Assembly: GCA_010093485.1 (NCBI GenBank)
Contig: MU001506.1
Span: 1,540,916 to 1,604,915, forward strand
Source: Karstenula rhodostoma CBS 690.94
Lineage: Eukaryota > Ascomycota > Dothideomycetes > Pleosporales > Didymosphaeriaceae
Length of the DNA stretch: 64,000 bases
Reading direction: 5' to 3'
This document shows, one piece after another, positions 34,802 through 45,500 of this stretch. The notes beneath the pieces were generated by a model. That model was not told where the DNA came from and did not search any database. It saw only the letters and a program-made list of their open reading frames with translations. The position numbers were made by a program, and so were the translations under genes. Every line of letters starts with the position of its first letter. The first letter of the stretch is position 1.

Positions 34802-37087
34802 ATGGATGCGACTTCATCAGCGGCACCCGCCCGCGACGAGCCCGACTCGCGAAACAGCCTGCGACACATCCTCGCCGATCCGCCGACCACGGACGACTCC
34901 AAGCCCACGCCGCCGTCGCTGCGCAACACGCCCGGCCCCGACGAAAGCCAGGGCGACTCGGAGGATGCGCCCAAGTCGCAGCGCCCGTACTACACGGCAA
35001 ACCCCACGACGATGCGGCGCAATGCCAACGGCAGCGTCTCCTCTGTCTACTCGGGCAACAAGATCCGGCACCTGAAAAAGGACGACGGCATCCCGCTCTG
35101 GCGCAAGGACATACAGTTCGACTTCCTCAAACATGTTTTCGACGACGAGCAGAAGGTCTTCTCCAAGATGGACGGCGACCAGGGCTTCACCTTTGCCGAC
35201 ATCTACTTGGATGCCATGGCCAAGAGCAGCAAGTGCAGCAAGATCCTCAAGGACAAGCTGTTGACCGAGCGGCCGGCCGCCGTCAACATGGCCATGGTGT
35301 GCCTGCTGGTCAACGTGGGGAGGATGAACACCACCCTGAACTGTAAGCGCAGCCCCCACCCGTGCCCGCGAGCACGTGTACTGACCCGCCTGCAGTCTTC
35401 CCGGAGATGCGAGCCCAGCTGCGGACCTACCACTCGATTCCCTCGTTGCAAGCCCACCAGGATCCGAACGCGTACAAGCAGCTGCAGGACGCGCCGCGCC
35501 TCAAGTCCATCCTCAAGGGCGCCACCGAGGACACGGAGCAACCAAGCACGATCGAGGACATTATGGACAAGCCCGTCCCCCGAACGAACCCCGTCAACCT
35601 CATCTTCGTCTTGTCGCAGTACGCGCCCAAGATCTCCGAAGTCCACTTCTTCCCGCCGCGCGACTTCTTCGACCTCGTCATGCGGCCCAACCTGAGTAGC
35701 CGCAGCCGAGCCACCGCCTTTCTGTGGCTCATGTGGTGGTACCTCGAGAGCGACTTCTCCAAGGACGATGCGCTGAGCAACCCCTTCGGCCCGGGGCAGT
35801 ACGGTCCGCCTGAGGAGACTGTCACCAACAGCTTGCCCATCAAGTGTCCTGCTTTTGAGTTTCTGACGCCCGAGCAGGAGGTGCTCGAGAATGTGGACAC
35901 GCCCGAGGAGCAGGAATTTGGCGAGCAGAAGCGGAAAGAGAGGACTGTCATACTGGCAAGCGACATGGCTCCCGTAGTCACAGGGCCCAAGCGCACTAAC
36001 AAGAAAGCCTTCAACCAGAATCCAGTATTCTCCGTGGTAGCAGACGACGGCGCTTCCACTCCTGGGCGAGACCGACAGTCGCCCTCACATGGTAGGGCAC
36101 TCCTGCTCTGTTCACTGTACATCCTCATTAACACCACTAGGTTCAGCAAGAGGACGAGGAAGCAAGCTTGCACGGTCTCTCATAGAGCGCGACTACGGCT
36201 CAGACACTGACCGCACACGATCCGCCTCGCCTCCCGGAAGTGTCTACAACACTGGCAAGAAAGCTACTCCAAACATGCGCATTAACACGCTGCTCAACGA
36301 AGATGCACCTGCCTCTTCGCCCGCCCCCAAAGGCCCCGGTCGTGGTAATTGGTCTCGCAAAACTGCTTCTGCCGCTCGAGGCTTCAAGGCCAAATTGGAC
36401 GCTGCGAATTCACAGGACGGACAGTCGCCCTCTACCAACGCCCCTACCTTTTCTGGACCACACGGATTCTATCTTCCTCTTAACGGGTCAGATCCAACGC
36501 ACAAACGCACCCGCCCCTTGACCCAGCACCAACTTGCTGTCGAGCAATACCGTCGTCGACGCGTCGACGTTATTCTCGATCGCGGCATTCGTAAAGAGTA
36601 TAAGCTAGCCGCTCAACGGCGACGCTCGCAACCGCCACTCTTAAAAGCCTGGGTACGGTGCAAAGGCATAAAGGACGGATATGACTCAGAAGAGGAGGCA
36701 AACGGATCATATCAACAAGATGGAGATGTTGGCAACTCGAGGGTAGAACCTCCCCTCCTTGCAGGCCTAGTACCCATCGACTACGGTGGCGAAGAGAATG
36801 ATTACGGCGAAGAGTGTTATCACCGCGCCAAAATGCTCAGTCGCGTGATGCGGCGAATGGAACGGTGGGAAGAGAACAAGGGCGTGGTCCGCACGAAAGC
36901 GAAAGGCTCAAGTACGCATATGGAGAATGGTGGCGGGAGGGCGAACGGAGAAGACGACTTTGCAGACGAAGACGAAGAGATGCAGGACGCAGAGGACATG
37001 GATAGGCGAGATGACAGCGATGAGGACGAGGATGACGACGAGCGAGTGTACGACCCACATATACTACCACCTTTGCATATGGATTAG
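34802..37087 (+). CDS. IES1: INO80 chromatin-remodelling complex subunit Ies1
   Basis: Three exons (34802-35342, 35396-36091, 36141-37087) give 727 aa. The N-terminal third is disordered, followed by a conserved block starting HLKKDDGIPLWRKDIQFDFL and running through FTFADIYLDAMAKSSKCSK. Exon 2 continues with FFPEMRAQLRTYHSIPSLQ and ends in the block RATAFLWLMWWYLESDFS, followed by NPFG and a disordered Ser/Asp-rich region; these blocks match the fungal Ino-eighty-subunit-1 pattern as I know it. The C-terminus has a basic helix (AVEQYRRRRVDVILDRGIR) and an acidic tail (DEDEEMQDAEDMD). Introns of 53 and 49 nt have clear CTGAC and TTAAC branch sites. It should act in the nucleus with INO80 on nucleosome spacing. 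Confidence 0.85.
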
Positions 37088-37893
37088 GAACTGGTGCTGC
37101 CCGACTATCCAATTTCGTGGCTCCCACCTACAAAGTCAAACTCGCATAGCGTTCACCGTTCCTCTTGCAACCTATCTGGAACCAATATGTAGCACCCCAG
37201 CAGTGCTACTCCAACAAATATGAATGTTGACAAGCACAAACCGATACTTCAACTAAGGGCTTGCTCTGCCAATCTGGTAGTGTTACGTGCACGCACACGA
37301 CGAATCAAACCAGAGAAATGATGTCTGCGTTGGGGTGCAACATGCTCCCATGATGCGACTTTTTAGCCCGATCTCAATACGCCGACGATAAACCTTCACA
37401 CAACAACGTCGGAACGGACCGACAACATTGGCATTCTTAGGATACTGCAGAGCGTTCTGTATCTGCTTGGAGGGGTGTGAAAGGGTGGTGCATGGACAGT
37501 TTTCTTGGAGGTGGAACATCTATGATCATGCGCGGTAAAGCATATTAGCGGGAGGGGTACGCAGATACTTTGGAGACTGTGCTAATACCGCAGGCAACTG
37601 CAACTTGGGATGTTTGCGCTGAGCATTGTGTGGAGACGGATCGAGTTAGTAAGCTTGCAGCGGAGCGTTGTATTGATTAGTTGGATGTGTCTCAATAAAT
37701 CCATTGTTTGTCGAGAAGTTATTGTCATATCGGAAACTCGTCACAAAGTTAGAGACAGAAGACGTCCGACGGCTTCGAAGAGACGGATAGCGGCCAAATC
37801 CAATCATCGTGCTTAGGACCACATCTATCATTAACGGTATGTGGCATTTTGACCTTAGACAACGATGATTGATGCTCCAGACTGTATTGGTAT
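37088..37893. other. Convergent intergenic region
   Basis: Between the 3' ends of IES1 and the Cys-rich surface protein gene. AT content is moderately raised and I see no ORF or RNA gene. Confidence 0.5.
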
Positions 37894-39000
37894 TCACCTA
37901 AACATGTCCGGCCATTTCTTACCCTCCGCGCTTTCCCCGTGCATCTCCTCAGCCTCGTGTCCAACCGGGAGCTCCACTCCCATTTCATGGCCATCGAGCT
38001 CAAACACCCTGTTACTACTCCTCCCCTTCTCCCCGGCTCCACCGTTACTATCTGCAACTTCTATAGCTGGCGTGGACGATCCCCCAATCTCGAAGACGTT
38101 CCTTGACCGCAGGCCCGGCCGCTGCCGTTTGCGTCGTATGTGCCAGCAGCCGGCGACGGCCAGGAGGAACATGAATACGCCGACTCCGACGCCTACACCG
38201 GCGGCTATGGCGACGGTGTGATCGTTGTTGTTGGAGGGTGTTGTGGCGTAATTGTCGGCGGTGTTCGTAGCGGCTGGGCCTGACCCAGAGCCTGCGACAG
38301 AAGAAGCAGTGTTTGTACGTGCTGCAGTCTCAGTCGCATCCGATTGCGAACCTCGAGTAGCTCCTGCCTTTGCGGTGTCATCGCCAGAAGTATCTGTTTC
38401 GGTGTTGGCCGGTGTGTCTGTTGGCTCGTTCAGCGACTCCGTGGAGGAGGCCTTCGTTGCCGAAGCAGCGTCATCTTGCTGCTGGCTCTGGGTCTTCTGT
38501 GGTACGTTCTGCTCTCCTACTCCTGTCGGTTGTGATGACCCCGTTTTCTGTTCGTTCTCTTCTTGCGATGCACCGGTGGCTTGCGACTTGCCGGCTGTGG
38601 CAATAACCTGAGGATTTCCAAACTCAAAGAATTCGGCATCGTTATCATTGCAGCAAGCCTTGGACCTCCCACAGCAGAATTTCCCGTTGCTGCAGACATA
38701 CACGATCTCGTCCCCTTGCGGCCAGAGGGAAATGCAGGTCTGGGGGCAACCTTCACCCCAATCTTTGTCCGTGCAGCCACCTCTTAACACCCTCTCGTAG
38801 TTCTCGTAGCGGTAATCGTTGCAGAGCCCATTGCTCAAACATTCGAAACCTTCTGCGCAACACACGCTTGTTCCTCCAGTGCTGCACGCAAAATGCCCGG
38901 AATCCGTGGAGCCGTCAGGGTAATAGCACGATTCACTAATCGCACCGACAATCAGGTGCAAAAACGCGAGGAGAACAGCCGAAGAACAGGCTGGCACCAT
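37894..39000 (-). CDS. Cys-rich single-pass cell-surface protein
   Basis: Intronless, 368 aa, start at 39000 chosen because the following residues form a signal peptide (VPACSSAVLLAFLHLIVGAIS). Residues about 25-110 contain roughly 16 cysteines with CC pairs (SVCCAEGFECLSNGLC, KFCCGRSKACCND), suggesting a disulphide-bonded extracellular domain. Next comes a Ser/Thr/Gln/Ala-rich stalk of about 120 residues likely to be O-glycosylated, a Gly/Val-rich transmembrane segment (VAIAAGVGVGVGVFMFLLAV), a stop-transfer HIRRKRQR and a cytosolic tail of about 90 residues. This layout is like fungal wall-stress sensors and related Cys-rich surface proteins, but the Cys spacing is not WSC-like as far as I can tell. 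Function unknown. Confidence 0.85.
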   Translation of the reverse strand: MVPACSSAVLLAFLHLIVGAISESCYYPDGSTDSGHFACSTGGTSVCCAEGFECLSNGLCNDYRYENYERVLRGGCTDKDWGEGCPQTCISLWPQGDEIVYVCSNGKFCCGRSKACCNDNDAEFFEFGNPQVIATAGKSQATGASQEENEQKTGSSQPTGVGEQNVPQKTQSQQQDDAASATKASSTESLNEPTDTPANTETDTSGDDTAKAGATRGSQSDATETAARTNTASSVAGSGSGPAATNTADNYATTPSNNNDHTVAIAAGVGVGVGVFMFLLAVAGCWHIRRKRQRPGLRSRNVFEIGGSSTPAIEVADSNGGAGEKGRSSNRVFELDGHEMGVELPVGHEAEEMHGESAEGKKWPDMFR

Positions 39001-39699
39001 TTGCACAATGTCAGTGTGCGCAGTTGCGACACCAGACGAATTGTAAGGCGGACCAGGAGATCAGGATGGGAAGGAATAAGATTACAAGACCAAGATTTGC
39101 GGATACAAGGAGGGGCAAGCCTTCAAGGAGGCACTTCGAGCCTCTTAAGGCGAGACCTGAATTCGCATAAAACCAACCATGGGGGCTATTTCGCGATCAC
39201 GCTTAATTGACCATGCCGCGATTCCCGGCTCGATCCCGTTAGCCTCTCTTGGAATCCTCTGTCGTACATATTGGCAGTCTCCCGCGCGTGAATCCATAGG
39301 TTCTGTGTTGATGCTAGCCGATTTTACTACAAGGCGTTATCATATGCCAGGTTTGTATTGTCATAATTCAACGATGGGCCAGCTCGGGTACGGTTTCTAC
39401 GAGAGTTCCGAGCAAGCTCCTACGATTTGCACGAGTCTGGATTGATACAAATGCTCAAAGAGGATCCGTTCATGTTCACGAGTTGCGTTTGCTCCCATAC
39501 AAAGGGGTGGAGAAAAATGGCGCGAAATGAAGCGAGATGAGAAGTTGCATGGGTTTGGAGGCCAGGGTACCTTCTAGCGCTGTCAGCTTCGGACTTGTAA
39601 ACATGACTGTTTTTTGGGGCCCGGATGCGATGAGCCACGTGCAATATATTTTGCCCAGGTGCAGGGATCTGCGCGATTAACTTCTCCTAATCAGTGGGT
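39001..39699. other. Intergenic region
   Basis: Upstream of the surface-protein gene and downstream of the phosphatase gene. No ORF called; nothing notable. Confidence 0.5.
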
Positions 39700-40610
39700 T
39701 CACATTACGCTTTGCGCTGGAACTTCTTTGGTCTCCTCCTCCACCACTTCTAATGGGAAATCTGCAGTCTCGGGTCCAAAAATCCCCACGTCGCTTCTTC
39801 CCATACCGCCACCCTTCTCTTCCGTCTCTTTCCACTCTTCAAGCAAGTACAGTCCTTGTCCGTCCAAACCCTCGCCTCTTTCTTGGCTTTTTTGCATCCT
39901 CTCCTCATCGTAATCGAACACTCGCCAATCCGCGTTGGAGAAGCGTCTATTACAAACAGCCGCACGTAAGAAGCCAGAGTGTGACACTACCGCTATACAC
40001 TTCTCAGGCCTCGAGTAGAGTGACTGTAAACAAGCCTGGCCGCGGGCAAGTATGGCTTTGCGAGTGAACGCGTAGGGGTTAGAGGAGAGGCTCGAAGTCT
40101 TGTCAGGATACAGTGGATCGACTTGAGAGAAATCAAAGTCCGGGAATTCTTGGGCCATGGTGCTAATAGGCGAGCCTGTATCGCAAGGCTTGTCTGCGTT
40201 TTCTGAGGTCGTTAGTAAGAAGAGTGTAAAGCTATATGAGAAAACCATAGTGAGGAATGCGGAGTCCAAGAGGTGACTTTGCGATTTCAAACCCTTGGGG
40301 TTGGGTCTGATGAAGTTCATATATCCGTTAAATTCTGCTCACCTTGCCAGCCAGCATCCGGTCGCACCTCGATGGCTTTCTCTTTGATCAGCCACTCTAA
40401 ACCTATTGTAGCTGTCTGCAGCGTCCGTCTCATTGAGCTGACGACGATGAGCTCGACTTGGTTACCAATCTTGCTGTTCTGGAGGCTTTTTTGCAGCTCT
40501 TTGCATTGCTCCTCGCCGAGCTCAGACAGCGGTGGATCATGGATGGACCAGTCGCTTGACACATTGTGCAAAGCCTGTGCGTGGCGAATGAGCAATAAAG
40601 TCGGAGGCAT
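39700..40610 (-). CDS. Histidine-phosphatase / phosphoglycerate-mutase-family protein
   Basis: Two exons, 40610-40343 and 40202-39700, 256 aa. The catalytic histidine motif is near the N-terminus (LLLIRHAQALHN, Arg9-His10), followed by PLSELGEEQCKEL and SSMRRTLQTA, the second-arginine region. The 140-nt intron joins GWQ to ENADKPCDTGSP, which is the family's usual WQE.S..PCDTG segment. The second catalytic histidine is in VVSHSGFLRA. Acidic and Lys-rich tail follows. Fungal members are small phosphatases with unassigned substrates; glycolytic dPGM activity is unlikely because the flanking motifs differ. The intron is longer than its neighbours' and in another frame contains a hydrophobic stretch, which I regard as chance. 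Confidence 0.88.
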
Positions 40611-40896
40611 TATGGGGGATTGTAGGAAGTCAAAGTATGAATTGGCAAATAGTCCAGCATGGCGGAGTGTTTGGGTTGACCCACGCCTAGTGGGGTAAAA
40701 TTAGTCCATCACGCGCGACGTCATCTTGGTGCTATTTCCTCAATTGATATGCAAATCACGCGAGCGTTGAACGTTGAACGTTGTGCATGTAGACAATCCT
40801 GTGATTGTTGTTTGCTTTCATATATCGGTCGTCACATGAGCACGCCATCTCTGTTGCGCTGGCAAGAAGGTATGGCCCCGACCCAAGCCCAGCGGT

Positions 40897-41990
40897 CTAT
40901 TCTTGCATCTTCTCTTCCTCCTCATCCTCATCATCGCCCTCCAATGCCTTTTTCGCCAGTCGCTCGGCCTCTTCCCTCAATCCCTTGGGCACCTCCTCGT
41001 GCCTGCCCTTGGTCGGGCCGGTCGTGGAGCTTATCCAAGTCATCTCCAGCTCAAACTCCTTGTCCTTGTTGTCGTCGTGTGCGATGTAGATGATGCGCGC
41101 AGCCTCCTTGACGCCCTCCTCAAGGGAGAGTTCGCCTTCGGCAAGGTGTAGCTTTTCAAGCTCGGATTTTGCGATCTGTCGTCCTTTGCCGGTTGCCGCA
41201 CCATAGTAGCCCTGGGTCTGTCAGTCTGGCTGATACATGATGTTTTGGCGTTCATCTCACCCAGTAAAGCCCGCTCGGCTCGATCATGTATAGGTATGGG
41301 CCGCCGTGCTTTGCACCGTCCTTCTTGCCCCCCGAGCCGACAGTTGGTCCTGAGCCGACTTGGCCGTCTACAGGCAACTCTGCTTCTGAGTCCCAGCCGC
41401 CTATGATGGCTGTCACTCCAAAGGGCCGCACGCTGGAGTAGAGAGTGTATGCCTGAACGTAGCTTCCCATGCGGTCTGCGAGCGAGGACGTGGGGATGGG
41501 GGCCTTGTAGAGGTTGCGCCAGGAGGAGGCTTCGTCGCGCGCGCGGGATACGAAGTGACGACCGTCGGGAAGAAGACCTGAGGAAACCTGGTGTACGTGG
41601 TTAGAGACGTGCGTGCCAACTTGTCGTGGACTGCCACAACGAACGGCTGTTGCTTACGATGCCCATATTCCGGTCGACCGTGGCTATCCGCTTGTTCGCG
41701 CCCGACTTTAGCAGCTTGCTCGTGACCAGCTTCTCCAAAGCCAGCACAATGCCGTCCTTGCACCGTATGCCGATGGCGGTTCCGCCATTCTCCACCGCCT
41801 TGACTGCGTACTCGACCTATAGTTGTGAGCAACCGAGAGGCACGTGCGAAGGCGGGGCGGGCCTACTTGGAAGTTGCGGCCATCAGGCGAAAAGACAGAG
41901 TTTGACAGGTCGTAGCCTGTGCCTATGGAGGTCTGGGGAAGCTGTCAGCGGGCAGGGCAGAGGGGTGGCAGCACGGCCGGGGCTCACCAT
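40897..41990 (-). CDS. PRE10: 20S proteasome subunit alpha-7 (yeast Pre10 type)
   Basis: Outer-ring subunit of the 20S core. Five coding exons: 41990-41988 (ATG only), 41932-41867, 41816-41658, 41587-41261, 41211-40897, giving 289 aa. After the isolated ATG the protein reads [19 protein letters not shown] then [15 protein letters not shown], the alpha-subunit N-terminal signature, and later [10 protein letters not shown] and [16 protein letters not shown]. The C-terminus is the acidic tail typical of alpha-7 ([18 protein letters not shown]). [18 protein letters not shown] loop is an insertion in the middle of the fold. Introns of 55, 50, 70 and 49 nt all use GT-AG. The 3' end lies 286 bp beyond the start of the phosphatase gene on the same strand. 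Divergent from STT4. Confidence 0.95.
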
Positions 41991-42522
41991 GTTGTCGCAA
42001 GAGGAGGCCTGCGGGTGCGGGCGTCGGAGGCGGGGTGCTCGAGTCGAAGAGGCTGCGGCGGACGGACAGGCGGGGTGCAGAGGCGGGGCGTTAGGTCTTG
42101 CGGTGTTTGATGGAGGTCGCCGCAGTCTGGCAGGCAGTTGCGAGTTGCGCGTTGGAGCTTGCTGTCCTGTTTGGGCAAGCGCGGGCCGGGCTTGGCAAGT
42201 CGTCCGCACCTGCCTCGCCGCCAGTGTGGCGCCCGCACGCGCGTACCTGTCTCGCTGCTGTCTCGCTGCTGTCTCGCTGCTGTTTGCTGCGGACTGGAGA
42301 GGAGCTTCTTTTCGTGCTCGACGCGCTGGCTGGCGGCAGCCATGGCCTTGGAGTCTGGTAGCCATGCGCCACAGCCGCCTGCGCCACACGCCCTGATCCC
42401 TGTCTCCAGCAGACATCACCGTAGTAGTAGTGTAGCTCCACCGTTTCGTCCGTCGCCCGTGTATCGTGCACGACGAAGCAGCCCTGCGCACCGCCTGCGC
42501 TCTCTCTGTTCGCCTCGAAAAC
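41991..42522. promoter_or_regulatory. Bidirectional promoter of PRE10 and STT4
   Basis: 532 bp between divergent start codons. Contains three perfect copies of the 11-bp unit TGTCTCGCTGC (42248-42280). The long overlapping ORFs on both strands here are compositional. Confidence 0.6.
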
Positions 42523-45500
42523 ATGACGTGGGTTCCTCCCGGCGCAGTGTGTGTGCTGCGTAGTAGCTGACGTCGCCAGGCGCCCTATCCGCCAGAATGC
42601 CCTCGAGAAGCTCGCAAAGCTGTCCGCGCAGGCCGCTCCCTCGGCAGGCCCCGACCGCGACCTGTACAGGCTGTACAAAAGATGCCCCAGCGGCCTGCTG
42701 GCCCAGGACCGCGCGTCCACCGCGAGCGTGACCAGTGTGTACATGGTGCGTGGGCTGCCCGTGCTTGACTCGCTGCGTCAACACCTCTGATGCATGCCAG
42801 AAACTACCAGAGCTCGAGGCTATCCTCGCCCTTTGCAAGGCCGCCCCCTTCGTAGAGTCCCCCGCCATTGCAGAACAGCTGCTCAAGCGCCTGGCGCCAT
42901 ACTTGCCCGAGTCCTTCGCCCAAAGACTCGCACCTTCCCCCCAGCTGCGCAACATTGATCCTTCCCCTTACGAGGTCCTTACCTACCACCTCACCTCCGC
43001 TATCCTTTCCCTAGGCGCCCGCCATACTCCTCTGCGATCCCGTGTCCTTGAAATCGCTACCCACTATGTCAAGGGCTGGTCCGCTGCCGCTGTTCTGGCA
43101 TCATCGGAGCAATTCGACCACGATCATGGCGTTGACTTTGCAGCCGATGGCGAGCTCGGGCGTGTCATGACGCAGAGCATGTCGCTCCTGGGCTTCTTGA
43201 ACGCAGCTGCAAAGTACTCGTCTTTCTGGAGCCCGCACGACCAGCTGCGGTTCGTTGAGAGTGTCCAATCGGCACTGTCCGAAAACTTTCTCATCGCTTT
43301 CGAGACGGCTTTGTCGATTGTGAGGAATGCGCATTCTCACCAGCACGGTCTTAGATACTGGAAACAGTTCGCAAAACACTATGCCGCCATCGGACGACCA
43401 TTGGGCGCCACTGTTCTGCACGACTCCTTTCTCAAGGTCATCGTTGCTTGTGCTTCAGGACTTGTTCAGGCGCCTCACCGCGAGCTTGACACCGACGTTC
43501 TCGAGGGGCTTCGAATTTCGCATCCAAGCAGCAATGTATTACGGGATGCTTCGACTGATGCTCTTGCCCAAGGCCTGACGCGCATTGCTGTCGAGGAAAT
43601 GGATCGTCTAGACAATGATCTTGACTATCTTCAACGCGTCGGATCTGCCTGGCAGCAACGTCAGGCTTCTGCGGTCAAGGCAAAGGTCATCACAACGTGC
43701 GTATGCTGCGCAGTATATGATGAGGACATCACCGATTCAGACCTGCTAATGTCATGGCTCGATAATGCCTTGAATGACCCCGCCCAAGCGGCGGATCTTA
43801 ACCTTGCTTCGACAGTACTGCAGTCTATGTCTATCTTGGCGAAGCTCTCTCCAGTTATTGCATCGAGTCTCGGACGCTCTCTCCCGCGCATAATTGTTCA
43901 AGGCGGATTCGATCATGAGACTGCATCGGTAGCTGCTCGATCGCTTGCCTCCGTTCTCAGTCTCCTCCCACAAGACGCAGTCATCACTACCTTGTATAGT
44001 CTAGGCAACGTGGTTAGCACTGGCCCAGTGGGCGACCGTACTTCTACCGCAACGACCACTACGAACGGTCACGGAAAGACATCGCGGGCTGCCGATTTAT
44101 ACAGCCACCAACATGAGGGCAGCGCCATTTCGTTGACACCGAGTGACGTTGAGGCGCCGAACCACGTACATACCACCGTGATAGAAACGATCGTATCTGT
44201 AGCAAGACAAAGCAAAGACGAAAAGATTACAGCGCTAGCGCTGTCCATGCTTGTTCAAAAGGTGGGATGGATTAGCAAGGTAGTGGATGCCAAAATCGTC
44301 ACCGACTCTGCGCTCCTTGGAATTCATAGCGGTCCTGGAGAGTTTCGGTCATTGCTCAAGTTGTACTCCAAACTGTGTCATGATGCTCTACTCAAAGACG
44401 ATCGCTTTACTCTCGAAGCGGTAAGTTCATGTACTCAAAACCGTGTATGCTTTGCTAAGACCATCCAGATTAAACACGCGCGACTTCACCTATCTCGAGA
44501 AATTGACACAGAGTCGGATGGTTTCGAGTTGTATCTCACGCACTTGCTCGATACTATAATAAGCAAAGGTGACTCGCCAGAAACACATCACCATCAGGTC
44601 CGAGATACAGAGTTGGCCGCGCAGGAGATTGCTCAACTGCTTCCGCCTTTGGCTCTGCTGCTCTCCCGAAAAGCTGGACTTACGGACCCGTCACAACTGG
44701 ACGAACATATTCTCGGTCTACAGAGAGACGCTTGGTTCAACATCGTTATCCATGGTTTCGATCTTTCCTCCAGTTTGACTCAAGAACACGTAGCTGAGCT
44801 GAGAACGCTAGCACGCTTCAGTCGACCACTGATTACGGAGGAACGCGCTTCTCTCGCTGAAAGTGACGTAGAGTTGAATACGGTCTTGCGACGAGGCAAA
44901 TCTCCCGAACATATCGTTGAGCAGAAAAGACGTCTCACAAAGTTGTTGCCCGCATGCGAGGCAGACATCAAATCTTTGAGTTACTCGGAAGCTGTTTTTT
45001 TGAACGCTGCCTATCTAGTCGAAGATCTGCGAGCAAGTGCCGGTGACTGCACAAAGGCGCTCGCGTATTTCCTCGACCCAAAACTGCGCAGCGGAGGTGT
45101 AGGAAACTGTATGCTCGCTATTGCAGTCGCTACTACCCGAACGTACGTAACGAAGACGCTGTCCGGCAAGTTGCACTCATTCTCAACTCCATATTTGGCA
45201 CAGCAACTTTCGATTATCTTCGCAGGGTGCTGTCATCGAATTGCCAGAGTCCAACAGGCAGCTTTCACGTGCGCAGATATCATCGTTCGAGATGTACCTT
45301 CCACACTTTGTCAGAAGAACGCCTTGTTTGCCCTTTTAGAACTTCTATCGATCATGTGGTCTAGCTGCTTGGAAGGCGAGACCGATGAGTACGGATGGAC
45401 GTCGACATTTACGTCAGAGAAATCCAACATTGTTGTAGAGCTTTCAGATGACTACAACTTTCGAAGAGAGACCCTAAACAGCCTTCATAAGCGGGCTGTG

